DNA of 6,500 bases from an uncultured beta proteobacterium (lineage in GTDB: Bacteria > Pseudomonadota > Gammaproteobacteria > Burkholderiales > Burkholderiaceae_B), in NCBI GenBank assembly GCA_903929925.1, contig CAIYWO010000279.1:1-6500 (forward strand), given 5' to 3'. Under the pieces are notes generated by a model that worked only from the letters and a program-made list of their open reading frames with translations, was not told where the DNA came from and made no database searches. Of this stretch, positions 1 through 5,711 are shown one piece after another. The first letter of the stretch is position 1, and every line of letters begins with the position of its first letter. The position numbers and the translations under genes were made by a program.

Positions 1-247
1 AATTGTTCCGACCAATACCTTAATCTTTGGCGCTGGCGGTCCATATGTTGCGACCGTTAAGGACGACGTCATTACCAGAAAGAAAGTGACGCTTGGCATC
101 GACTTTGGTATGCAAGTTGAGGTGCGCAGCGGCATCACGAAAGAAGATTGGTTGATTTTGAACCCGCTGGATTCAGTGACTGATGGCCAGCGCGTCATCG
201 TACAAGTAGCCAAACCAGCAGCACCGCCTGCTAGACGCGGCTCATGA
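1..247 (+). CDS. RND efflux periplasmic adaptor (membrane fusion protein), C-terminal fragment
   Basis: This is the last 81 codons of a gene that enters from the left; the frame starts at base 2 and ends with TGA at 245-247. The fragment begins IVPTNTLIFGAGGPYVATV and continues through KVTLGIDFGMQVEVRSGI to LNPLDSVTDGQRVIV. This is the usual end of HlyD/AcrA-type adaptors: the 'VP..AL.F...GP.VAVV' beta-barrel strand, then the membrane-proximal domain with 'V.LG.D.G..VEV..GL..GD.VI.NP.D...DG..V'. Such adaptors are anchored in the inner membrane and bridge an RND pump to an outer-membrane channel. The tail after the last strand is short and Pro/Ala/Arg-rich (KPAAPPARRGS). The stop overlaps the start of the channel gene (ATGA), so the two are almost certainly co-transcribed and translationally coupled. 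Substrate cannot be told. The family call is firm; the coiled-coil hairpin and lipoyl domains lie outside the window. Confidence 0.9.
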   Translation, partial: IVPTNTLIFGAGGPYVATVKDDVITRKKVTLGIDFGMQVEVRSGITKEDWLILNPLDSVTDGQRVIVQVAKPAAPPARRGS

Positions 248-1716
248 AACGCGCCCTTGGCCTTAGTCTCCTAGCGCTGGCTTGTGTCGGCTGCTCTCCT
301 ATCGGGCCAGATTACGAGCGCCCAGAGATTGAACTTCCTCAAAACTGGAAAAGCTTACCTGGCGCTAACCCTTCACTTTGGAAGACAGCAAATCCTGCTG
401 ATGACGCGCCCAAAGATAAATGGTGGAAGGCGTTTAACGACAAGACTCTGGAAGAGCTGATTGAAAAATGTCTTGCGAATAACAATACATTACAAGTGTC
501 TTTGGCAAGACTAGATCAGGCGATTGCGCAGAGCGAGGCACGCGGTGCAGCATTGCTTCCGACTCTGAACCTAGGCGCCGCTGCATCGCGGATTCGAACA
601 TCAGAAAACAGGCCGACTACGACCTACACCAGCGTCAATTCATCCACCACTCAAAACGATTATCGTCCAGTGGCGGTCATGACTTACGAAATTGACTGGC
701 TTGGTAAAGTGCGCCGAGATGTCGAGGCGTCAACGAATACAGCGGCGCAAGCCGCAGCTGACACTGAGAACGTTAAGTTGTTATTGACTGCTCAACTCGC
801 AAGCGCCTATTTCTTGCTCCGCCAATACGACGAAGAAATCAGAGTCCTGAGTAACATCGTTGCAATCCAGAAAAAGCTACTAGACCTGATTCAGAAACGC
901 TATGACCTAGGTGCGGCAGGTCGCACTGAACTATCTCAACAAACCGCTCTAGGCGAGTCTAGTGGCGCACAGCTTGAGATGTTGCGCTCACTACGCAACG
1001 TTCAAGAAAATTTAATTGCAACGCTTACTGGCACCCCAGCTGCGCTGTTCTCGCTTGCACCGGGTCGTCTGCCGGATCACCCGCCAGCGTTTCCAGTCAG
1101 CCTCCCCTCTTCATTACTCGAGCGTCGACCTGATGTCGCAGCAGCAGAGCGGGCGATGGCAGCAGCAAATGCCCAAGTGGGTGTCGCAAAGGCTGCGTTT
1201 TTTCCGTCCCTTCTGATTGCACCAGCATTTTTTGGAACCGACTCGACCAACCTTGCGAATCTGCTGAGCATGCCTTCAATTGTTTGGTCGATCGGTCTGA
1301 CGGCAACGCAAACGCTGTTTGACGGAGGACGCACCAGCGCGAACTACCGCTTCGCTCAAGCGGGCTATCGCGCAACAGCATCGAGCTATCGCCAAACAAT
1401 CACCGTTGCGATCCAAGAAACACAGGATGCAATGAGCAGTGTGCAACAACTGGAGCGTGCACGTAGCAAACAAGACGAGGCCGTGCGCAACCTAAACAAA
1501 GCCTACCAAATCAGTGCGATTCGCTACCGTGAAGGCCTAGACACTGCGCAGACTCTTGCCTTGATCCAGCAAAACCAATTGACTGCTCAGCGCATTAAAT
1601 GGCAGATGCATGGCGGACAGTTTTTAGCCAATATCGCGCTGGTCAAGGCACTTGGTGGTGGCTGGGACGGATACAAAGACCTTAAGCCTGAGCTCTCGCC
1701 AGACAGCAAAAAATAG
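244..1716 (+). CDS. RND efflux outer-membrane channel lipoprotein (NodT/OprM family)
   Basis: This 490-residue protein is a complete outer-membrane factor of a tripartite efflux pump: a trimeric beta-barrel with a long periplasmic alpha-helical tunnel that docks onto the adaptor encoded just upstream. The N-terminus is a lipoprotein signal peptide (basic MKRA, hydrophobic core, ACVGC), with lipidation predicted on Cys17, followed by the family's 'C..(V/I)GPDY.RP' signature. Two OEP-type repeats are visible. One runs from about residue 60 to 255 and includes DWLGKVRRDVEA at 141-152. The other runs from about 280 to 465 and includes LLERRPDV at 281-288, AAFFPSL near 308-314 and QTLFDGGR at 346-353. 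The protein ends with the typical KALGGGW (458-464) plus a short charged tail. Length is normal for the family. The ATG lies inside the ATGA overlap with the adaptor stop and has no convincing Shine-Dalgarno sequence, which suits coupling. Substrate is unknown; NodT-type naming does not imply nodulation. Confidence 0.95.
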   Translation: MKRALGLSLLALACVGCSPIGPDYERPEIELPQNWKSLPGANPSLWKTANPADDAPKDKWWKAFNDKTLEELIEKCLANNNTLQVSLARLDQAIAQSEARGAALLPTLNLGAAASRIRTSENRPTTTYTSVNSSTTQNDYRPVAVMTYEIDWLGKVRRDVEASTNTAAQAAADTENVKLLLTAQLASAYFLLRQYDEEIRVLSNIVAIQKKLLDLIQKRYDLGAAGRTELSQQTALGESSGAQLEMLRSLRNVQENLIATLTGTPAALFSLAPGRLPDHPPAFPVSLPSSLLERRPDVAAAERAMAAANAQVGVAKAAFFPSLLIAPAFFGTDSTNLANLLSMPSIVWSIGLTATQTLFDGGRTSANYRFAQAGYRATASSYRQTITVAIQETQDAMSSVQQLERARSKQDEAVRNLNKAYQISAIRYREGLDTAQTLALIQQNQLTAQRIKWQMHGGQFLANIALVKALGGGWDGYKDLKPELSPDSKK

Positions 1717-1770
1717 AGCCGCGTTCACTTCCTACAACCCCCTGAAAATAATAATTGGGATGTACTAAGC
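1717..1770 (+). promoter_or_regulatory. short intergenic gap with possible weak promoter for the synthase-like gene
   Basis: This 54-base gap separates the efflux channel gene from the synthase-like gene. It holds a run of A and T (AAAATAATAATT, about 1745-1756). AATAAT at 1750-1755 matches five of six bases of a sigma-70 -10 box, but no -35 box sits at good spacing: TTCACT at 1724-1729 is 20 bases away. No hairpin with a T-run is visible, so read-through from the efflux genes is equally possible. Only a weak GGGA (1757-1760) precedes the ATG at 1771, 10 bases from it. Treat the promoter as a guess. Confidence 0.22.
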
Positions 1771-3792
1771 ATGTTGATTTTTTCAACCACCGTTTTTCTC
1801 TCTGCCTTCCTGCTTTTTCAGATTCAACCGATTGTCGCCAAAATGATTCTCCCCTGGTTTGGGGGCTCATCATCGGTGTGGAGCGTCTGCATGGTCTTTT
1901 TCCAGGCGGAACTCTTGCTCGGCTACGCGTACGTCCATTGGTTACACGAAAAGCTGTCACCGCACAAACAAGTACTGGTGCATGTGAGTCTGCTCGCACT
2001 GAGCTTGCTCATGCTACCGGTTGCCGCTGACCCTGCGTGGAAGGGTGATGCACTGACCGACCCTAGCTGGGCAGTTTTTGTGGTTCTCACCATCGCGGTA
2101 GGCGCTCCCTACCTCATGTTGTCAACAACAGGCCCTCTGATGCAAGCCTGGTACGCCTTGGCATTCACAAAGCCCGGCACAGAGATCAAGCCGTACCGCT
2201 TGTACGCACTCTCAAACTTGGCCTCGATGCTCGCGCTTCTGTCGTATCCTGTTGTGATTGAGCCATTCTTTGCTGTTCAACATCAAGCGAATATGTGGTC
2301 TCTTGGCTATGCAGCATTTACTCTCGGGGCGCTACTTACTGGCATTGTTGTTTGGAAGAGCCACGCTAAACCACAAGAGCATAAGCAGGTTGAAACATCT
2401 ACCGCAGCGCGCCCCTCTCTAACCGAATGTTTACTTTGGATTGGTCTGGCTGCAACAGCATCAATTTTGCTTTTAACGCTGACGCATCAGTTGACGAACG
2501 ATGTTGCACCAGTTCCATTTCTTTGGGTGTTGCCCCTCAGCATTTATTTGCTTAGCTTCATTCTTTGTTTTGACGCACCTCGTTACTACGTTCGCTCAGC
2601 TTTCCTGATTGCATTGCCTATTGCACTACTCACAGTTGACTATGTGCTCAGCCATGGCCAAGGTATTCCTGCCATGGTGACGCTGCTATCCCTTTCACTT
2701 TTCGTGTTTTGCATGGTTTGCCATGGTGAACTCGTTCGCAGAAAGCCGCCCGTGCGACACCTCACACTTTTCTATCTCATGCTTTCCGTAGGGGGTGCGC
2801 TGGGCGGAACCTTTGTTGGGCTGATTGCTCCAACGATTTTTAACGCCTACTTTGAACTACCGATCGGTCTGTTCCTTTGCGCTGCCTTAGTCACAATCGT
2901 TATATGGAAAGAAAGCTCAAAGGCGTTGCGTATTGCAATTGCGATCGCCCTAGTTCTCTACAGCGCTCGCCTGATTTACTTGTCGCTTGAATATGTGAAC
3001 GGATACCGGGTGGTGATGCGTAACTTCTACAGCCAATTGCGCGTGGAAGACGTACCAACCGTGCATGGCGTGAAACGCGTCATGCGTCATGGAAATATCA
3101 TTCACGGCGAACAATACCTTGACGAGAATTTACGCCGTAAACCAACCGCCTACTACTGCCCCCAGTCTGGCATCGGTCTGGCGCTCAATAGCTTGAGCAC
3201 TGCACAATCGCAAAAGATTGGTATTGTTGGTCTTGGCGTTGGCACACTCGCCACCTACGGGCGTGCTGGTAACGAAATGCGCATGTACGAAATAAATGAC
3301 CAGGTCGTCGATGTTGCCCGTACTGAGTTTACGTACCTCAGCGATAGCCCTGCCACGATGGTTTCAGTTTTGGGTGACGGCCGTTTAATGTTGGAACGTG
3401 AACCAAAACAAGATTTTGATCTGCTTGCGATGGACGCGTTCTCTGGTGACTCCATCCCGACACACCTTCTGACACTCGAGGCGATGAAAATCTACCTTGG
3501 ACATATGAAGTCAGACGGAATTCTCGCGGTCCACATCACAAATCAGTACCTAGACCTGCAACCGGTGATGGCTGCGATTGCTCAGCATTACGGCAAAATT
3601 GCCTTGCTGTATAGCCTTCCCAAAAATCCACCCGAGCCTTTTTGTCGTCATACGACCTGGGTGCTCTTGATGTCACCCGAGCGCGCAGCCAACCTGCCGA
3701 AAGAACTGCAAGGTGGCATGAAGCTGACGCCTCGTCCTGGCTTCAAGCCTTGGACGGATGGTTTCTCGAACCTAGTTGACATCCTTAAGTAA
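1771..3792 (+). CDS. membrane-fused spermidine-synthase-like protein (fused MFS/spermidine synthase architecture)
   Basis: This 673-residue protein has two parts. Residues 1 to about 405 are strongly hydrophobic, with roughly 12 candidate membrane segments (for example 3-22, 66-86, 99-118, 174-195, 219-238, 248-266, 276-317, 332-355, 362-379 and 386-404). The C-terminal part, from about 415 to 635, resembles the Rossmann/methyltransferase-like core of spermidine synthase. It shows HGNIIHGEQY (440-449), the nucleotide-loop motif GIVGLGVGTLATYGR (484-498), the acidic strand end MYEIND (505-510), LGDGRLMLE (534-542) and LLAMDAFSGDSIPTHLLT (551-568), where Asp555 sits at the position of the catalytic Asp of SpeE-type enzymes. 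True spermidine synthases are soluble and about 280-300 residues, so polyamine synthesis should not be assumed; substrate and transport role are unknown for this fusion family. The ATG at 1771 opens directly into the first membrane segment, as expected, although its ribosome site is weak. The gene may be its own unit or read from the efflux genes upstream. Confidence 0.88.
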   Translation: MLIFSTTVFLSAFLLFQIQPIVAKMILPWFGGSSSVWSVCMVFFQAELLLGYAYVHWLHEKLSPHKQVLVHVSLLALSLLMLPVAADPAWKGDALTDPSWAVFVVLTIAVGAPYLMLSTTGPLMQAWYALAFTKPGTEIKPYRLYALSNLASMLALLSYPVVIEPFFAVQHQANMWSLGYAAFTLGALLTGIVVWKSHAKPQEHKQVETSTAARPSLTECLLWIGLAATASILLLTLTHQLTNDVAPVPFLWVLPLSIYLLSFILCFDAPRYYVRSAFLIALPIALLTVDYVLSHGQGIPAMVTLLSLSLFVFCMVCHGELVRRKPPVRHLTLFYLMLSVGGALGGTFVGLIAPTIFNAYFELPIGLFLCAALVTIVIWKESSKALRIAIAIALVLYSARLIYLSLEYVNGYRVVMRNFYSQLRVEDVPTVHGVKRVMRHGNIIHGEQYLDENLRRKPTAYYCPQSGIGLALNSLSTAQSQKIGIVGLGVGTLATYGRAGNEMRMYEINDQVVDVARTEFTYLSDSPATMVSVLGDGRLMLEREPKQDFDLLAMDAFSGDSIPTHLLTLEAMKIYLGHMKSDGILAVHITNQYLDLQPVMAAIAQHYGKIALLYSLPKNPPEPFCRHTTWVLLMSPERAANLPKELQGGMKLTPRPGFKPWTDGFSNLVDILK

Positions 3793-3822
3793 CGGGCGCT
3801 ACTTAAGGCTTTACTAATTTTT
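3783..3822. terminator. putative shared terminator hairpin between convergent genes, containing both stop codons
   Basis: CCTTAAGTA (3783-3791) and TACTTAAGG (3800-3808) form a perfect 9-bp inverted repeat around an 8-base loop. On the + strand it is followed by CTTT and then a T5 run at 3818-3822, so it could end the rightward synthase-like transcript. On the - strand no T-run follows, so its use for the leftward transcript is less clear. The stem is AT-rich and only moderately stable. The TAA of the + gene (3790-3792) and the TAA of the - gene (3803-3805) both lie within or at the edge of the stem arms. Confidence 0.55.
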
Positions 3823-4786
3823 GCAATATCGCTTGGTTGAGTCGGGCAACGTTTCCAGTCAGCGCCCCGCTCTTGGTCAGATCAAGGGGCTTTGAGCCAA
3901 CCTGCAGTCTGACTGCTGGGCTATTGCCAATAATGAGTGTCGCGACGCGTTCTAGCTCGACGTCAATTGACTGGCCTGGCTGAAAAATACGCTCATTGCG
4001 CCGGCCATCAGTGGTGATAAGCGATGCCCAGCACTCCCCGACAAAAACAATTCGAAGTGTCGTACTTTTTAAATTGGCAAACGGATCAGGAGCGGCGCCT
4101 GCTGCAGGCGCCTCGGTAGCGACCGGCGGCGTTGCTACAGCAGGGGCTGCTGTCGGGGTGGGTGTCGCTGCAACAGGCTCAGCCGCTTTTACTTCCGGCG
4201 CCGTCTGAACTGTTGTAACAGCTGGAGGGGGAGTGGCCGGGACTGCGTTATCTGTCACGACCGCCTTGGGTGTGTCTGCCGACGACGCCTGCTTAGGCTC
4301 AAGCTCTGTCTCCTCAGAGCTACTAAAAAGCCGCCCCCCCAGCGTCACTGCTAGGATAATCAGCACAACAACCGCTGCACTACCCGCCAAAATATAAATG
4401 CGTTGTCTTTGCGTATGTGAATCAAGCGGAGCCGGTCCATGTCCCGCTTTGTACAAACGTGCAACACCGGAGGCAGAGGACGAAACCGCTTGCAAACTTG
4501 AGACCTCAAGTTGTTGCAGTTTGTCGTTGATAATTAAGTCGCGACTCAGACCTAGGTAAAACAGATAACCTTTCAGCGCATGCACATAGCGACGCTCATG
4601 ATGAAAAGAATCCATCGCTCCAGCCTCAAGGTTCAAGACTTGACTGGGAGACAAGATTAGACGCTTGGCGACGTCTCCAATCTCTTTCTTTTGATTCAGT
4701 CGCGCCTGACGCAAAAGCATCCCCAGCTCAATGCGCATGGCGGCGCCGAGATCGAGTGAATCGTTGTTTTGGTCCAAGTTATCCAA
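3803..4786 (-). CDS. RodZ-like cell-shape protein (HTH + TM helix + DUF4115-type domain)
   Basis: This 327-residue protein has the bitopic layout of RodZ, the MreB-binding morphogenesis protein; E. coli RodZ is similar in length. A cytoplasmic helix-turn-helix of the HTH_25 type spans about 17-80 (LGMLLRQARLNQKKEIGDVA, then LSPSQVLNLEAG). One membrane helix lies at about 130-150, preceded by basic residues. A Pro/Ala/Thr-rich periplasmic linker covers about 160-235. A C-terminal beta-rich domain (about 243-320) has the DUF4115 signature: LRIVFVGECWASLITTDGRR, then FQPGQSIDVELER and VRLQVGSKPLDL. The start is TTG at 4786-4784. AGGT lies 7 bases upstream, an in-frame TAG sits four codons upstream, and no in-frame ATG lies between; the next ATG (Met17) has no good ribosome site. 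The 'FVRGY(I/V)R.YA' helix that carries MreB-contacting aromatics in E. coli RodZ is altered here (RYVHALKGYLFYLGL, 66-80). The usual beta-proteobacterial neighbours (rlmN, a pilF-like gene, ispG) are absent, so a paralogue is possible and no symbol is given. Confidence 0.85.
   Translation of the reverse strand: MDNLDQNNDSLDLGAAMRIELGMLLRQARLNQKKEIGDVAKRLILSPSQVLNLEAGAMDSFHHERRYVHALKGYLFYLGLSRDLIINDKLQQLEVSSLQAVSSSASGVARLYKAGHGPAPLDSHTQRQRIYILAGSAAVVVLIILAVTLGGRLFSSSEETELEPKQASSADTPKAVVTDNAVPATPPPAVTTVQTAPEVKAAEPVAATPTPTAAPAVATPPVATEAPAAGAAPDPFANLKSTTLRIVFVGECWASLITTDGRRNERIFQPGQSIDVELERVATLIIGNSPAVRLQVGSKPLDLTKSGALTGNVARLNQAILQKLVKP
4094..4112. repeat. GC-rich palindrome inside the RodZ-like linker coding region
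   Basis: GGCGCCTGC (4094-4102) and GCAGGCGCC (4104-4112) are exact reverse complements around a single T. In RNA this can fold as a 7-bp GC-rich stem with a 5-base loop. It encodes part of the Ala/Pro/Gly linker (around EAPAAGAA), so it may simply follow from GCG/GCC/GCA alanine codons. No T-run follows on either strand, so I do not call it a terminator. Confidence 0.6.
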
Positions 4787-4793
4787 GTGGCTT

Positions 4794-4797
4794 ACCT
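4794..4797 (-). promoter_or_regulatory. ribosome binding site deciding the TTG start of the RodZ-like gene
   Basis: On the minus strand AGGT stands 7 bases before the TTG at 4786-4784. The in-frame upstream codons are CAC, AGC, GTA and then TAG (4798-4796), so no earlier start is possible. The only other candidate, ATG at 4738-4736, is preceded by GGCGCCGCC with no purine-rich site, so TTG is preferred. Confidence 0.55.
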
Positions 4798-4824
4798 AAA
4801 ATCAGATCAACATCATAATTCAAA

Positions 4825-5667
4825 TTAAAGCGTTTTTAGGTCCTGGGCGATCAGCTTAGAGATGTAGCCAGTGGGGCTATCCATTTCATGCAAGACCGAA
4901 TAGTGATTCAAGCCCGGCAATTCATGCAAACCAACCTGGCACCCCATAGACTTCAAGTGTGCGGCCATACGCGAGGACTCACCAATCCAGTCGCGCGGCT
5001 CGGCACCACCCACCACTACTTCGTAAGCAACCTTCGCGGCAAAAGGATGTCGGACTGGACTCAAGGCAACGACGTCGGCAGGCTTGAGGTGAACCTCATC
5101 ATTTACAGTAATCTGCAAAACAGGCTCAACATCAAATACGCCACTGATTAGGTACGCCTTCTTTATCGCGTGCTGCTTTAGCTGAAAATCAGCCCCTGTC
5201 TGCGCCAAAGTCGCTGCAATGATATGCGCTCCAGCTGAATGGCCAGACACCAACATCTTGTTGCCATCCACATTCCAGCCCGCTGCCTGCTGAGCAACCC
5301 ACTCCAACCCGCGACGGGTTTGATCAACGATTTGCGCGACTGTCACGGCAGGACAAAGGTCGTAGTTCATCACGACCACCGAACAGCCCAGGGGTAACAC
5401 CCCATTTACAACAAAGGTGTAGTCCTTTTTATCGCGAGCCCGCCAATAGCCCCCATGAAAAAACACCATCACGGGCTGATTGGGTTTGCCACAATAGAAG
5501 AAATCAGCGGTCTCCAGAGGACCTGAACCATAGCGCAAGTCGAATACACCTTGAAACTTCCCACGCGCCTCTTCACTCGCGCGCGCGCCGAGGTCTGTAT
5601 AAGCGGCTAACTGTTCCGGTGTGACGGTTGTGCGTGGGTTGTATTGTTTTTCTACTGCTTCATTCAT
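4825..5667 (-). CDS. alpha/beta hydrolase, kynurenine-formamidase-like esterase
   Basis: This is a complete 280-residue alpha/beta-hydrolase. The oxyanion-hole motif HGGYWR is at 71-76. The nucleophile elbow GHSAGAH is at 142-148, with Ser144 as nucleophile. SGVFDVEPV (175-183) and LSPV (202-205) are typical of the BNA7/kynurenine-formamidase-like branch. The base is most likely His255 in LNHYSV. The acid is less clear: Glu223 or Asp226 in VGGAEPRDW (219-227) are the candidates. No signal peptide is seen, so it should be cytoplasmic. Members hydrolyse esters or N-formylkynurenine, but none of the other kynurenine genes are visible here, so I leave it as an esterase. The ATG at 5667-5665 has a good ribosome site. 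The gene lies 50 bases after the end of an efflux-channel gene start-to-stop and 38 bases before the RodZ-like gene, all on one strand, so co-transcription is likely. A link to the efflux substrate is a guess. Confidence 0.88.
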   Translation of the reverse strand: MNEAVEKQYNPRTTVTPEQLAAYTDLGARASEEARGKFQGVFDLRYGSGPLETADFFYCGKPNQPVMVFFHGGYWRARDKKDYTFVVNGVLPLGCSVVVMNYDLCPAVTVAQIVDQTRRGLEWVAQQAAGWNVDGNKMLVSGHSAGAHIIAATLAQTGADFQLKQHAIKKAYLISGVFDVEPVLQITVNDEVHLKPADVVALSPVRHPFAAKVAYEVVVGGAEPRDWIGESSRMAAHLKSMGCQVGLHELPGLNHYSVLHEMDSPTGYISKLIAQDLKTL

Positions 5668-5674
5668 GGAGCTG

Positions 5675-5680
5675 CCCCTC
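5675..5680 (-). promoter_or_regulatory. ribosome binding site of the hydrolase gene
   Basis: On the minus strand GAGGGG lies 7 bases upstream of the ATG at 5667-5665. It fits the Shine-Dalgarno consensus and supports this start over the out-of-frame ATG four bases downstream (5663-5661). Confidence 0.65.
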
Positions 5681-5711
5681 GTAAATTTCGATCAATTGCA
5701 CGGATAAGCGA

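Noticed and set aside
1077..1473. Several open frames on both strands inside the efflux-channel gene, 65-100 codons long
   Set aside because: They overlap a strongly recognised gene, lack ribosome sites and show no family-like motifs. They follow from the Ala/Arg-rich composition of the real frame.
1682..2030. Overlapping open frames on both strands (91 and 105 codons) across the start of the synthase-like gene
   Set aside because: Their translations are rich in Arg, Cys and Ser with no recognisable domain, while the frame from 1771 has clear membrane segments and a conserved C-terminal domain.
1088..3863. The 14-base word CGTTTCCAGTCAGC occurs at 1088-1101 and again at 3850-3863
   Set aside because: It lies inside two unrelated genes read in opposite senses, with no shared flanks. 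One such match is not surprising in 6.5 kb.
3996..4208. A + strand open frame of 70 codons rich in Gly/Ala/Val opposite the RodZ-like linker
   Set aside because: It is the complement of the low-complexity Ala/Pro linker and has no independent support.
4787..4824. Possible promoter in the gap before the RodZ-like gene
   Set aside because: The 38-base gap is AT-rich, but I see no -35/-10 pair at acceptable spacing. Read-through from the hydrolase gene is the simpler view.
4888..5151. A + strand 87-codon open frame opposite the hydrolase gene
   Set aside because: The hydrolase on the other strand carries intact catalytic motifs. This frame has no motif or ribosome site.
5578..5588. Alternating CG run that could form Z-DNA
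   Set aside because: It is only 11 bases and is explained by Gly-Ala-Arg-Ala codons in the hydrolase N-terminus.
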